Assembly: GCF_036345255.1 (NCBI RefSeq)
Contig: NZ_CP107783.1
Span: 496,001-560,000, forward strand
Source of the DNA: Streptomyces sp. NBC_00569
GTDB taxonomy: Bacteria > Actinomycetota > Actinomycetes > Streptomycetales > Streptomycetaceae
Reading direction: 5' to 3'
Length of the DNA stretch: 64,000 bases
The notes beneath the pieces were generated by a model. It did no database searches and was not told the origin of the DNA. It was given only the letters and a program-made list of their open reading frames with translations. Positions 17,122 to 26,306 of this stretch are shown one piece after another (position 1 is the first letter of the stretch; each line of letters opens with the position of its first letter). The translations under genes and the position numbers were made by a program.

Positions 17122-18279
17122 CTACTTCGCGCCCTTCTGCTGAGCGTCCTTGAGCAGGGCCCGCCCGATGATGAGTTTCTGGATCTCGCTGGTGCCCTCG
17201 TAGATGCGGAACAGGCGGGCGTCGCGGAAGCAGCGCTCGACGGCGGTGCCGCGCATGTAGCCCATGCCGCCGTGGATCTGCACCGCCAGGTCGGCGGCCC
17301 TGGAGACCATCTCGGAGCAGTACAGCTTGGTGGCCGAGGGCCGGAGCCTGCGGTCCTCGCCGGAGTCGTACTTCTCGGCGGCGTCGACGACCATGGCGCG
17401 CCCGGCGAACACACCGGTCTGGATCTCGGCGAGCATCGCCTGCACGAGCTGGAACTCGCCGATGGGGCGGCCGCCCTGCTTGCTGGCGGCGGCGTACGCG
17501 ACGGACTCCTCGAGGATGCGCTCGGCCATGCCGACGCACAGCGCGGCGAGGTGGATGCGGCCGCGGATGAGCGACTTCATCGCGGCGCCGAAGCCCGCGC
17601 CCTCCTGGCCTCCGACGAGGGCCGCCTCGTCCACGCGGACGTTGTCGAAGAAGACCTCGGCGGTCCAGGCACCGGCCTGGCCCGTCTTGTGGTCCTTGGG
17701 GCCGACGGTGACGCCCGGCAGGTCCGCCTCCACGAGGAAGACGGAGATGCCCTTGGTGCCGTGGTTCTCCTCGCCGGTGCGGGCGAAGACGACGAACAGG
17801 TCGGCGAGCGGAGCGTTGGTGATGAACCGCTTGGACCCGCTGATCAGGTACACGTCGCCGTCCTTGACCGCGCGCGTCGTCAGGCCGGACGGGTCGGAGC
17901 CCGCCTCGGCCTCGGTCAGCGCGAACGAGGCGACCGCGCCCTCGGCGAGCCGGGGCAGCCAGTGCCTCTGCTGCTCCTCGGTGCCCGCGTTGACGAGGAC
18001 CTTGCCGGCGATGCCGTTGTTCGTGCCGAACATCGAGCGAAAGGCCGGCGTCGTATAGCCGAACTCGAAGGCCAGCTGGACGTCCTCGGAGAGCGAGGCA
18101 CCGAGGCCGCCGTGGTCCTCGGGAAGCGTGTAGCCGAACAGACCCATGTCGACGGCCTTGCGCCGGACGTCCTCCGGGATCGCGTCGGTCTCCTCGATCT
18201 CGTCCTCGCGCGGTACGACGTCCTCACGCACGAGACGGCGGACCGCGTCCCGTACCGCCTTGAAGTCAGCGGCGTCCAT
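17122..18279 (-). CDS. Acyl-CoA dehydrogenase (Glu in IYEGTSE)
   Basis: This FAD-dependent alpha,beta-dehydrogenase of acyl-CoA has 385 aa, typical for the family. Visible motifs are the flavin-binding segment FALTEAEAGSDPSG near residue 118, NAPLADLFVVFART, the IHGGMGYMRGTAVERCFRDA region, and IYEGTSEIQKL near residue 368 containing the catalytic Glu at the short/medium-chain position. The ATG at 18279 is followed by a regular coding frame. It sits in a row of CoA-ester genes on the same strand, several of which are broken; this one is intact. The substrate is unknown. Confidence 0.93.
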   Translation of the reverse strand: MDAADFKAVRDAVRRLVREDVVPREDEIEETDAIPEDVRRKAVDMGLFGYTLPEDHGGLGASLSEDVQLAFEFGYTTPAFRSMFGTNNGIAGKVLVNAGTEEQQRHWLPRLAEGAVASFALTEAEAGSDPSGLTTRAVKDGDVYLISGSKRFITNAPLADLFVVFARTGEENHGTKGISVFLVEADLPGVTVGPKDHKTGQAGAWTAEVFFDNVRVDEAALVGGQEGAGFGAAMKSLIRGRIHLAALCVGMAERILEESVAYAAASKQGGRPIGEFQLVQAMLAEIQTGVFAGRAMVVDAAEKYDSGEDRRLRPSATKLYCSEMVSRAADLAVQIHGGMGYMRGTAVERCFRDARLFRIYEGTSEIQKLIIGRALLKDAQQKGAK

Positions 18280-18342
18280 GTCTGGTGTCCCTTCTGGTAC
18301 GGGACGGGCCCATGCGGCCCGTCCCGTGGTCGAGCCGGTGGA

Positions 18343-19513
18343 TCAGAGCAGTTCGAGGACCGTGGCGTTGGCCATGCCGCCGCCCTCGCACATCGACTGC
18401 AGGCCGTACCGGATGCCGTTGTCCTTCATGTGGTGCACGAGGGTCGTCATCAGTCGGGCACCGGAGCCGCCCAGGGGGTGGCCGAGCGCCATCGCGCCGC
18501 CGTTGGGGTTCATCCGCTCGTAGTCGGCGCCGGTCTGCCGCTGCCAGCCGAGCGAGACGGAGGCGAACGCCTCGTTGATCTCGTACGCGCCGATCTCGTC
18601 GAGGGACAGTCCCGAACGCCGGAGGACCTTGGCCGTGGCCGGGATCGGGCCCTTGAGCATCGTGATGGGGTCGACGCCGGTGACGACACCGGTGTGGAAG
18701 CGGGCTATCGGCGTCCAGCCGTTACGCTCGGCGACCTCGGAGGTGGTGATCAGAAGGGCAGCCGAGCCGTCCGAGATCTGCGAGGCGTTGCCCGCCGAGA
18801 CGACTCCGTTGTCCTTGAACGGGGTCTTCAGCTGACCCAGCTTCTCCACGGTGGAACCGCGGCGTACACCCTCGTCGGTGTCGAAGAGGCGCTCGTCGCC
18901 GTCGGCGTCCGTGACGGTGAGGCGTGATCTGGCCCTTGAAGCGGCCCTCGTCGATGGCGCGGCCGGCCCGCTCGTGGGAGTCGACCGCGTGCTGGTCGAG
19001 TTCCTGGCGACTCAGCCCGAACTCGTCGGCGATCATCTCGGCGCCGATGCCCTGGTTGAACTTGTAGTGGTCGTAGCGCTCGCCGACCAGCGGCCCGTAC
19101 GGGGCGCCGAACGCCCCGCCCGCGCGCGTGGAGCCCATCGGCACCCGCGACATGCTCTCGACACCACCGGCTATGGCGATGTCGTACTGCCCGGCGATGA
19201 CGCCCGCGGCGGCCTGGTGCACGGCCTGCTGCGAGGAGCCGCACTGGCGGTCGATGGTCAGGCCGGGCACGGACTCGGGCCAGCCCGCGGCCAGCACCGA
19301 GTAGCGGCCGACGCCGCCGCCCTGCTCGCCGACCTGGGACACACAGCCCCAGATCACGTCGTCGACGGTCACGGGGTCGAGGCCGTTGCGCTCGGCGAGC
19401 GCCCTGAGTACATGGGCGGACAGGTCCACGGGGTGGATACCGGAGAGGGCGCCGCCAGGCTTGCCCTTGCCGACCGGGGTGCGAACGGCGTCGACGATGA
19501 CTGCGTCACGCAT
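18343..19513 (-). pseudogene. Acetyl-CoA acyltransferase (thiolase), frameshifted
   Basis: Both halves of a thiolase are present. The N-terminal half has [20 protein letters not shown], the active-site LTIDRQCGSSQQAVHQ and GGVESMSRVPMG. The C-terminal half has EINEAFASVSLGWQ, NPNGGAMALGHPLGGSGARL and QSMCEGGGMANATV, in a different frame. The shift lies near 18925 between FKGQI and RLTVTDADGDERLF and corresponds to one extra base. All catalytic residues (Cys, His, Cys) survive, so a sequencing error is possible. With the neighbouring lesions, true decay is equally likely. Confidence 0.8.
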
Positions 19514-19570
19514 GGTGAACTCCTGCTCGTACGAAGGAAATGACCGATGTCTCGGAGCGGACCGGGCGGT

Positions 19571-20329
<759 letters not shown>

Positions 20330-20342
20330 GGGGATTCCCTCT

Positions 20343-20432
20343 CCTGCTGTACGAGGTCGTGGGGTGAGAGGCCCTGTGGTGAGAGGCCCTGCTGTACGCG
20401 GTCCTGCTGTACGAGGTCCTGGCGTGCGGGGC
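20343..20432. repeat. Six-copy 15-bp tandem repeat
   Basis: Exactly 90 bp fill most of the gap between two genes with six degenerate 15-mers. Copies 1, 4 and 5 read CCTGCTGTACG(A/C)GGT; copies 2 and 3 read near TGGGGTGAGAGGC; copy 6 reads CCTGGCGTGCGGGGC. The tract abuts the acyl-CoA dehydrogenase stop codon (minus strand). The period is a multiple of three. The tract may be slippage-prone filler or a mini-repeat in the mRNA. Confidence 0.85.
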
Positions 20433-21587
20433 TCAGAGGCCGAGCGACTTGGCGACGATGGTCTTCATGACCTCGCTGGTGCCGCCGTAGATGCGGGTGA
20501 CGCGGGTGTCCGCGTACAGGCGGGCGATCGGGTACTCGGTGACGTAGCCGTAACCACCGTGCAGCTGAAGGCACTTGTCGATGACGCGGCCCGCAACCTC
20601 GGTGCAGAACAGCTTCGCCTTGGCGGCGTCGACGACCGACAGCTCGCCCGTGGCGTGCAGTTCCAGGGCGCGGTCGGCGAACACGCGCGCGGCCTCGGCC
20701 TCGGTGGCGCACTCGGCGAGCACGAACTTGGTGTTCTGGAAGGCCGCGACCGGCTTGCCGAAGACCGTGCGGTCCTTGACGTAGTCGGTGGCGAAGCGCA
20801 GCGCGGCCTCGGCGGCCGCCGCGCCGCCCAGCGCGATGGCCAGGCGCTCCTGGGCGAGGTTGTGGGACAGGTACGAGAAGCCCTTGCCCTCGTCCCCGAG
20901 CAGGTTCTCCACCGGAACCTTGACGTCCACGAAGGACAGCTCGGCGGTGTCGGACGCCTTCAGGCCGATCTTCTTGAGCTTGCGGCCGACGGAGAAGCCC
21001 TCGGACGCGGTCTCGACGCACAGGATGGACAGGCCGGCGCGGCGGTCCTCGGCGTCGAACGGCGTGGTCCGCGCGACGACCAGGATCAGGTCGGCGAGGG
21101 CGCCGCCGGTGATGAACGTCTTGGCGCCGTTCAGGACGTAGTGCGTGCCGTCCTCGGAGAGCGTGGCGCGGGTCTGGATGTTGGCGAGGTCCGAACCGGC
21201 GCCGGGCTCCGTCATCGCGATGGCCGTCATCAGGTCGCCGGTCGCGAAGCCGGGCAGCCAGCGCTCCTTCTGCTCCTGCGTCGCGTACGCCATGAGGTAG
21301 GGAAGGATCAGGTTGGCGTGCACCGAGTAGCTGCCGAAGGTGACGCCCGCGCGGGCGGTCTCCTCCATCACGACGGCCTGGTACTTGAAGCCCTCGCCGG
21401 CGCCGCCGAACTCCTCCGGCACCTCGATGCCGAGAACTCCCAGCTCACCGAGCCGACGGTAGAAGTCGCGCGGAGGGTGTCCCTCCTCCTCCCACTCGTG
21501 GTGGACAGGGACGACCTCCTTCTCGATGAAGTCCCGCAGCGTCGCGCGGAACGCCTCGTGGTCCTCGTTGAACACCGTACGGCGCAC
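20433..21587 (-). CDS. Acyl-CoA dehydrogenase (long/branched-chain type)
   Basis: This 384-aa FAD enzyme starts at GTG 21587 ([13 protein letters not shown]); the longer open frame upstream is not coding. Motifs are [49 protein letters not shown] and [10 protein letters not shown]. The usual Glu of IYEGT is Gly here, and the catalytic base is expected to be the Glu in LAQERLAIA, as in long-chain and isovaleryl enzymes. The substrate therefore likely differs from that of the 17122-18279 enzyme. A dyad motif lies about 66 bp upstream of the start. Confidence 0.92.
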   Translation of the reverse strand: MRRTVFNEDHEAFRATLRDFIEKEVVPVHHEWEEEGHPPRDFYRRLGELGVLGIEVPEEFGGAGEGFKYQAVVMEETARAGVTFGSYSVHANLILPYLMAYATQEQKERWLPGFATGDLMTAIAMTEPGAGSDLANIQTRATLSEDGTHYVLNGAKTFITGGALADLILVVARTTPFDAEDRRAGLSILCVETASEGFSVGRKLKKIGLKASDTAELSFVDVKVPVENLLGDEGKGFSYLSHNLAQERLAIALGGAAAAEAALRFATDYVKDRTVFGKPVAAFQNTKFVLAECATEAEAARVFADRALELHATGELSVVDAAKAKLFCTEVAGRVIDKCLQLHGGYGYVTEYPIARLYADTRVTRIYGGTSEVMKTIVAKSLGL

Positions 21588-21653
21588 AGCAGCCTCTTCT
21601 CGTACTGGCCTCGATCTGCGCCGCTCCGTGTGGCCTGCGTCGCAGATCCCTTT

Positions 21654-21668
21654 CGAACGATCGTTAAG
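21654..21668 (-). promoter_or_regulatory. Operator-like motif CGAACGATCGTTAAG
   Basis: This contains the perfect 10-bp palindrome AACGATCGTT and lies about 66 bp upstream of the acyl-CoA dehydrogenase start. A near copy (13 of 15 bases) occurs at 23951-23965 upstream of the crotonase gene. The form is typical of TetR-type fatty-acid regulators; the regulator itself is not identified here. Confidence 0.6.
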
Positions 21669-21805
21669 GTAATCCCGCAGCGCAGAACCTGTCCATGTTC
21701 CGAACAGGAGACCTGCTTCACGCCCAGGCACGACCGAGTCCTCCCGGTCGAAGACGATGCCGTCCGCCAGGCCATCACGGGCCTTGCGCTGTCGCACAAC
21801 TCGCC

Positions 21806-21943
21806 CTAAGTGAAGGTGAGTTCACCGTCACGCAGCGCGATCCGGTCCGCGTACCGACGGGCGGAGCCCGCGAGGACGGCGCCGAGCGGCCCCTCGGGGT
21901 AGGTCAGGCTCTCGGGCATGCCGTCAGGCACATACCGCTTCAT
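21806..21943 (-). pseudogene. Acyl-CoA synthetase N-terminal stub
   Basis: The 45-residue product MKRYVPDGMPESLTYPEGPL ... ELTFT resembles the N-terminus of AMP-forming acyl-CoA synthetases. It ends at a TAG where family members continue with Tyr, and the next in-frame residues after the stop (GELCDSAR) still look like the synthetase before homology is lost. A nonsense change plus a downstream deletion would explain this. The ATG overlaps the CaiB gene stop (ATGA), so it was the next gene of that operon. Confidence 0.65.
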
Positions 21944-23100
21944 CCGACGATCCCCTTCTCACGCAGCGTTTCGATGTCCTCGTGGGTGAGCCCGGTCGCC
22001 CTGGCCAGGATGTCGGAGGTGTGCGCGCCGACGACGGGCGCGGGCCGGGGCTCGCCGGCCGGGGTCGCGCCGAACCGCGGGGCGGGCGCGGGCTCGTGGC
22101 CCCCGTGGGAGCCCCGGCGGAAGGTGCCGCGGGCGGTGTTGTGCGGGTGCTCGGCCGCTTCCGTGAGGGACAGGACGGGGGTGACGCAGGCACCCTGCCC
22201 CTCGAACGTGGCCCCCCACTCGTCCCGCGTGCGGGTGGCGAAGATCCGGGTGAGGCGGGCCTTCATGGCGGGCCAGGTCTCCCGGTCGCGCTGGCGCGCG
22301 AACTCCGGTTCCTCGGCAAGGCCGAGGACTCCGAGCAGGGCGGCGTAGAACTGCGGCTCGATCGCGCCGAGGGCCACGTGCCTGTCGTCGGCGCAGCGGT
22401 ACACGGCGTAGAAGGGAGCACCTCCGTCGAGGAGATTGACACCGGGCTTGTCCTCCCAGCCACCCTGCGAGAGAAAGCCGTACGTCATCGAGAGCAGCAG
22501 CGCGGTGCCGTCGGTCATGGCCGCGTCGACGACCTGCCCCTCGCCGGTGGTGCGCGCGTGGAGGAGAGCACTGACCAGGCCGAGGGCGAGCAGCATGCCG
22601 CCGCCACCGAAGTCGCCGATCAGGTTGACGGGCGGTACGGGGTCGCCGCCCGCGGGGGCGATGGCGTGCAACGCGCCGGCCAGCGCGATGTAGTTGATGT
22701 CGTGCCCGGGTTCCTGGGCGAGCGGCCCGTCCTGTCCCCAGCCCGTCATCCGGCCGTACACGAGCTTGGGGTTCGAGGCGAGACACACGTCGGGGCCGAG
22801 CCCGAGCCGCTCCACGGCTCCCGGCCGGAATCCCTCGATCACGGCGTCCGCGCCGGCGATCAACTGCCGTACGGCGTCGGCACCTTCGGGATGCTTCAGG
22901 TCGACGGCGATGGAGGTGCGGCCGCGGTGGATCACCGGGTGCCTGGTCTCCTGTCCGGCCTCGGCGGGCCGGTCGACACGGATCACTTCGGCGCCGAGGT
23001 CGGCGAGCATCATGCCGCAGAACGGGCCGGGGCCGAGGCCGCCCAGTTCGACGACACGCACCCCGGCGAGCGGGCCGCTGGCCCCGCCGGCGGGACTCAC
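21940..23100 (-). CDS. CaiB/BaiF CoA-transferase family (alpha-methylacyl-CoA racemase-like)
   Basis: The 386-aa protein starts MSPAGGASGPLAGVRVVELG, the typical family III CoA-transferase opening. LADLGAEVIRVDRP, AVDLKHPEGADAVRQL and GRMTGWGQDGPLAQEPGHDINYIA (given as region residues about 116-140) fit the alpha-methylacyl-CoA racemase subgroup: His in GHDINY and Asp in GDFGGGGML are the expected acid/base pair. Such an enzyme epimerises 2-methyl-branched acyl-CoA before beta-oxidation. The ATG overlaps the crotonase gene stop. CoA-transferase activity is the alternative. Confidence 0.88.
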   Translation of the reverse strand: MSPAGGASGPLAGVRVVELGGLGPGPFCGMMLADLGAEVIRVDRPAEAGQETRHPVIHRGRTSIAVDLKHPEGADAVRQLIAGADAVIEGFRPGAVERLGLGPDVCLASNPKLVYGRMTGWGQDGPLAQEPGHDINYIALAGALHAIAPAGGDPVPPVNLIGDFGGGGMLLALGLVSALLHARTTGEGQVVDAAMTDGTALLLSMTYGFLSQGGWEDKPGVNLLDGGAPFYAVYRCADDRHVALGAIEPQFYAALLGVLGLAEEPEFARQRDRETWPAMKARLTRIFATRTRDEWGATFEGQGACVTPVLSLTEAAEHPHNTARGTFRRGSHGGHEPAPAPRFGATPAGEPRPAPVVGAHTSDILARATGLTHEDIETLREKGIVG

Positions 23101-23864
23101 TTTCCGGTCCAGCGCGGAGCACGCTTCTCGGCGAAGGCGCGCGGGCCCTCTTTGGCGTCGTCGGAGGCGAAGACGGGGGCGACGATCTCCCGCATCCGCG
23201 GCCAGGCCTCTTCGGCGGCCCAGGTCGGGGCCTCGGCGACGATCTGCTTGGTGGCGCGCACGGCGAGCGGCCCGTTGGCGGCGATGGAACGCGCGAGGTC
23301 CAGGGCGCCTTCCAGAGCCCCGCCCTTCTCGGCGACACGGTTCACGAGGCCGTAGGTGTGGGCGCGCTCGGCATCGAGGAAGTCGCCGGTCAGCGCGATC
23401 TCCATGGCCACGGCGTACGGGATGCGCTGCGGCAGGCGCAGCAGCCCGCCCGCGGCGGCGACGAGACCGCGCTTGACCTCGGGGATCCCGAAGCGGGCGT
23501 CGCGCGCGGCCACGACCATGTCGCAGGCGAGGACGATCTCGCAGCCGCCGGCCAGGGCATAGCCCTCCACGGCGGCGATCATGGGCTTGCGCGGCGGCGC
23601 CTCGGTGATGCCCGCGAGGCCACGCCCCTCGACGACGGGCCGCTCCCCCGCGAGGAACGCCTTGAGGTCCATGCCGGAGCAGAAGGTCCCGCCCGCGCCG
23701 GTGATGACGCCGACGACCTGGTCGTCGCGGCGGTCCAGCTCATCGAGCGCGGCGGCCACACCCTCCGCCACCGCGCGGTTCACCGCGTTGCGGGCCTCGG
23801 GGCGGTTGATGGTGATGACGGTGGTGCCGTCGTCGCGGAAATCGGCGAGTACTGCGTCGGCCAT
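23097..23864 (-). CDS. Enoyl-CoA hydratase/isomerase (crotonase family)
   Basis: The 255-aa protein starts at ATG 23864 (MADAVLADFRDDGTTVITIN). Family features are NRPEARNAVNRAVAEGV, GAGGTFCSGMDLKAFLAG (oxyanion hole) and AAVEGYALAGGCEIVLACDM, then FGIPEVKRGLVAAAGG where the catalytic Glu of many crotonases lies. The C-terminus (PRAFAEKRAPRWTGK) is typical. It is the first gene of a coupled set (crotonase, racemase-like, synthetase stub) and carries an operator-like motif about 87 bp upstream. Confidence 0.92.
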   Translation of the reverse strand: MADAVLADFRDDGTTVITINRPEARNAVNRAVAEGVAAALDELDRRDDQVVGVITGAGGTFCSGMDLKAFLAGERPVVEGRGLAGITEAPPRKPMIAAVEGYALAGGCEIVLACDMVVAARDARFGIPEVKRGLVAAAGGLLRLPQRIPYAVAMEIALTGDFLDAERAHTYGLVNRVAEKGGALEGALDLARSIAANGPLAVRATKQIVAEAPTWAAEEAWPRMREIVAPVFASDDAKEGPRAFAEKRAPRWTGK

Positions 23865-23950
23865 GCGGGGCTCCCGGCTCTGGATCACGGACTGCGCTGT
23901 GCGGTGGACGAACGGCCTCCGGCCGCGGCGCCCAGCACCACGACTTCTGT

Positions 23951-23965
23951 CGAACATTCGTTAAG
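23951..23965 (-). promoter_or_regulatory. Operator-like motif CGAACATTCGTTAAG
   Basis: This is the second copy of the motif found at 21654-21668, differing only at the two central bases. It lies upstream of the crotonase gene and implies co-regulation of the two transcription units. Confidence 0.55.
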
Positions 23966-24053
23966 TTACGAGGCACGTACAGGCCTGTCCACCCTGTGTG
24001 ACTCACCGCGCGCCTCGGAAGCGCGCCGCCGGACCCCGCGAGGCGCCCCGCCC

Positions 24054-24099
24054 CCTCAGAGGCGTCCGCGCCTCCTCAGGGGCGTCCGTGCCCGCTCAG
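24054..24099. repeat. 20-bp tandem repeat, about 2.3 copies
   Basis: CCTCAGAGGCGTCCGCGCCT is followed by CCTCAGGGGCGTCCGTGCCC and a partial CTCAGG, with a fixed period of 20 bp. It ends 1 bp before the RidA stop codon. No function is evident. Confidence 0.7.
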
Positions 24100-24100
24100 G

Positions 24101-24565
24101 TCACTCGTCCACCTCGAAGGTGGACTCGATCTCGACGGGCGAGCGGCGCGGCAGGGCGGCCACCCCTACCGCGGACCGGACATGGCGACCTCGCTCCCCC
24201 AGAGCCAGGACGACCAGTTCGGAGGCTCCGTCCATGACCAGCGGCGCGTCGGCGAAGTCGGGGCCGCACCGTACGAAGCCGGTGAGGCGCAGCGCCCTGA
24301 GGCGGTCGAAGTCGCCGTCGCAGGCTTGTCCGGCGAGGGCCAGCGCGTTGAGCGCGCACAGAGCGGCGGCATGCTGAGCCTGCGAGACGGTGAGGTCGAC
24401 GCCGACGATCCCTTCGTACTGGACCACTCCGTCACGCGTGGCGGTCTGCCCTGCCACGAGCACCTGGCGGCCCGAGCGGACGAAGGGAAGGTAGTTGCCG
24501 TTGGGCTTCGGGGGCTCGGGGAGACGGAACCCGCGTTCCTTCAGCCTTGCGTGGATGTCGGACAA
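24101..24565 (-). CDS. RidA-family protein
   Basis: RidA/YjgF proteins hydrolyse reactive enamine/imine intermediates. The 154-aa sequence shows PNGNYLPFVRSGRQVLVAGQ, EGIVGVDLTVSQAQHAAALC (helix) and RLTGFVRCGPDF, with a C-terminal AVGVAALPRRSPVEIESTFE containing the usual R...P.E.E. The best start is TTG 24565 with AAAGGA 8 bp upstream. It lies alone between the crotonase unit and the dicarboxylate module, pointing away from the latter. Confidence 0.85.
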   Translation of the reverse strand: MSDIHARLKERGFRLPEPPKPNGNYLPFVRSGRQVLVAGQTATRDGVVQYEGIVGVDLTVSQAQHAAALCALNALALAGQACDGDFDRLRALRLTGFVRCGPDFADAPLVMDGASELVVLALGERGRHVRSAVGVAALPRRSPVEIESTFEVDE

Positions 24566-24904
24566 GTCTCGAGTCCTTTCGGGCGGTCTGGGCCGGGACG
24601 GCCGCGGATCACTGCACCAGATGCCCGCCTCGGGGGCAAAGTCCGTCACCTTGATCCTCGAGGAGGCGAGGGTGTGGGTCACCTCATAGGCGCGGCCTAT
24701 GCGGGGCATCGATTTTTGGTCGTGGACCCTCGCGAGTGTGACCGGCTTCACTGTCCTGCTAGCAGTGGGCCACCGAACGGACTCGGTGTCCCACAGACCT
24801 GGCCGAGCCGGCATCCGCGAACGCACCGCGCAGGACAGCGAACACTGTCGCCGCGCCCCGCAGCGTGTGCCGGCGAGCCTCTCCCACCCCGTATGGAGGT
24901 TGCA
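24566..24904. other. Divergent promoter region between ridA and symporter genes
   Basis: There is no gene in these 339 bp. The region holds the LysR-type dyad at 24685-24701 and, on the plus strand, a GGAGG ribosome-binding site at 24895-24899 before the symporter ATG. Confidence 0.6.
24685..24701 (+). promoter_or_regulatory. LysR-type operator, site 1
   Basis: CATAGGC-GCG-GCCTATG is a perfect inverted repeat containing ATAG-N7-CTAT, the T-N11-A pattern of LysR-family boxes. It lies about 205 bp upstream of the symporter start. Related sites occur at 26261-26275 and 27339-27353. Confidence 0.7.
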
Positions 24905-26257
24905 ATGACGCACACCCCGCACGAAGTGCCACCGATCGCCGCGACAGCTCGGACCAAACCCTGGTACCGGCAGCTCTACATACAGGTGTTGGCCGCGATC
25001 GTGATCGGCATCGTGCTGGGGTGGCAGTGTCCTGATCTGGCCACCTCGATGGAGCCGATCGGCACCACCTTCATCGCCGCCATGAAGATGCTGATCGGAC
25101 CGATCGTCTTCCTCACCATCATCAGCGGCATCGCCGGGGTGGCCGATCTGAAGAAGGTGGGTCTCACCGGCCTCAAGGCCCTCACCTACTTCCAGGTCGG
25201 CACAATAGCCGCGCTGATCACCGGACTTGTCGCCATCAACCTCTTCCGCCTGGGCGACGGCGTCCACGCCGATCCGTCGCGGCTGAACACCTCCGGGGAC
25301 GCCGGTCAGTACATCCAGCAGGGCGAGCACCAGCAGTGGTGGGAGTTCCTCACCAACCTGGTGCCCCACAGCTTCTTCGGCGCCTTCGTCGAGGGAGACA
25401 TCCTCCAGGTCATCTTCCTCGCGGTGGTTTTCGGCATCGCCGTCAAGTCGGTCGGCAAGGTCGGGGAGCCACTCATCGCCGGGGTCAACCGCCTGACCGA
25501 GGTGGTCTTCAAGGTCCTGTCCTTCGTGATGAAGGCGGCACCGCTGGGAGCTTTCGGCGCCATGTCCTACGCCATCGGGAAGTTCGGCCTGTCCACCCTG
25601 GCCAGCCTCGGCTCGCTCATCCTGCTCTTCTACGTCACGTCGATCCTCTTCGTCGTCGTCGTGCTCGGCACGGTGCTGCGCGCTTACGTGAAGCTGAACA
25701 TCTTCCACCTCTTCCGCTACTTCAAGGACGAGTTCTTCCTCGTCCTCGGCACCTCCACGGCCGAACCGGCCCTGCCCGGACTGATGCGCAAGCTCCAGTT
25801 CATGGGTGTCGAACGGTCGACGGTGGGACTGGTGGTGCCGACCGGCTACAGCTTCAACCTCGACGGCGCCTCCATCTACCTCTCCCTCGCCACTCTCTAC
25901 ATCGCCCAGGCCACCGACACCGCGCTCTCGGTGGGACAGCAACTCGGGCTGCTGGCCGTCATGCTGCTCACGTCCAAAGGTGCGGCGGGAGTGGCCGGCG
26001 GCGGCTTCATCGCCCTGACCGCCACTCTGTCGACTGTCGGCCACGTGCCGGCCGCGGGCATCATGCTGATCTTCGGCATCGACAAGTTCATGTCCGAGTG
26101 CCGGGCCCTGGTCAACTTCTACGGCAATGCCGTCGCGACGCTGTTCATTGCCACGTGGGAGAAGGGCCTCGATCTGCCCCGCGCCCGGCAGCTGTGTCCC
26201 GGGTGCGGATGCCCGAGCACCGGTCACCGGTACCCGGCAGCTTGCGCCGCAGCCTGA
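24905..26257 (+). CDS. C4-dicarboxylate/cation symporter (DctA type)
   Basis: This 450-aa secondary transporter of the DAACS family probably takes up C4-dicarboxylates with H+ or Na+. Family hallmarks are MKMLIGPIVFLTIISGIAGV, GTSTAEPALPGLMRKL (serine-rich hairpin region), PTGYSFNLDGASIYL (substrate/Na+ site) and LLTSKGAAGVAGGGFIAL. About eight transmembrane segments and two re-entrant loops are expected. The ATG has a GGAGG site 5 bp upstream. The last 20 residues (QLCPGCGCPSTGHRYPAACA) are unusual and Cys-rich for this family, possibly from a late frame change. It is the first gene of the LysR/dehydrogenase module. Confidence 0.92.
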   Translation: MTHTPHEVPPIAATARTKPWYRQLYIQVLAAIVIGIVLGWQCPDLATSMEPIGTTFIAAMKMLIGPIVFLTIISGIAGVADLKKVGLTGLKALTYFQVGTIAALITGLVAINLFRLGDGVHADPSRLNTSGDAGQYIQQGEHQQWWEFLTNLVPHSFFGAFVEGDILQVIFLAVVFGIAVKSVGKVGEPLIAGVNRLTEVVFKVLSFVMKAAPLGAFGAMSYAIGKFGLSTLASLGSLILLFYVTSILFVVVVLGTVLRAYVKLNIFHLFRYFKDEFFLVLGTSTAEPALPGLMRKLQFMGVERSTVGLVVPTGYSFNLDGASIYLSLATLYIAQATDTALSVGQQLGLLAVMLLTSKGAAGVAGGGFIALTATLSTVGHVPAAGIMLIFGIDKFMSECRALVNFYGNAVATLFIATWEKGLDLPRARQLCPGCGCPSTGHRYPAACAAA

Positions 26258-26260
26258 CCG

Positions 26261-26275
26261 ATAGGCTGCGGCTAT
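26261..26275 (+). promoter_or_regulatory. LysR-type operator, site 2
   Basis: ATAGGC-TGC-GGCTAT has the same ATnGGC-N5-CTAT layout as the site upstream of the symporter. It begins 3 bp after the symporter stop and ends 31 bp before the LysR GTG start, so it fits autoregulation. Confidence 0.65.
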
Positions 26276-26306
26276 TGCTTTGTCGTCTACGGGTCGGGGA
26301 GGCGCC

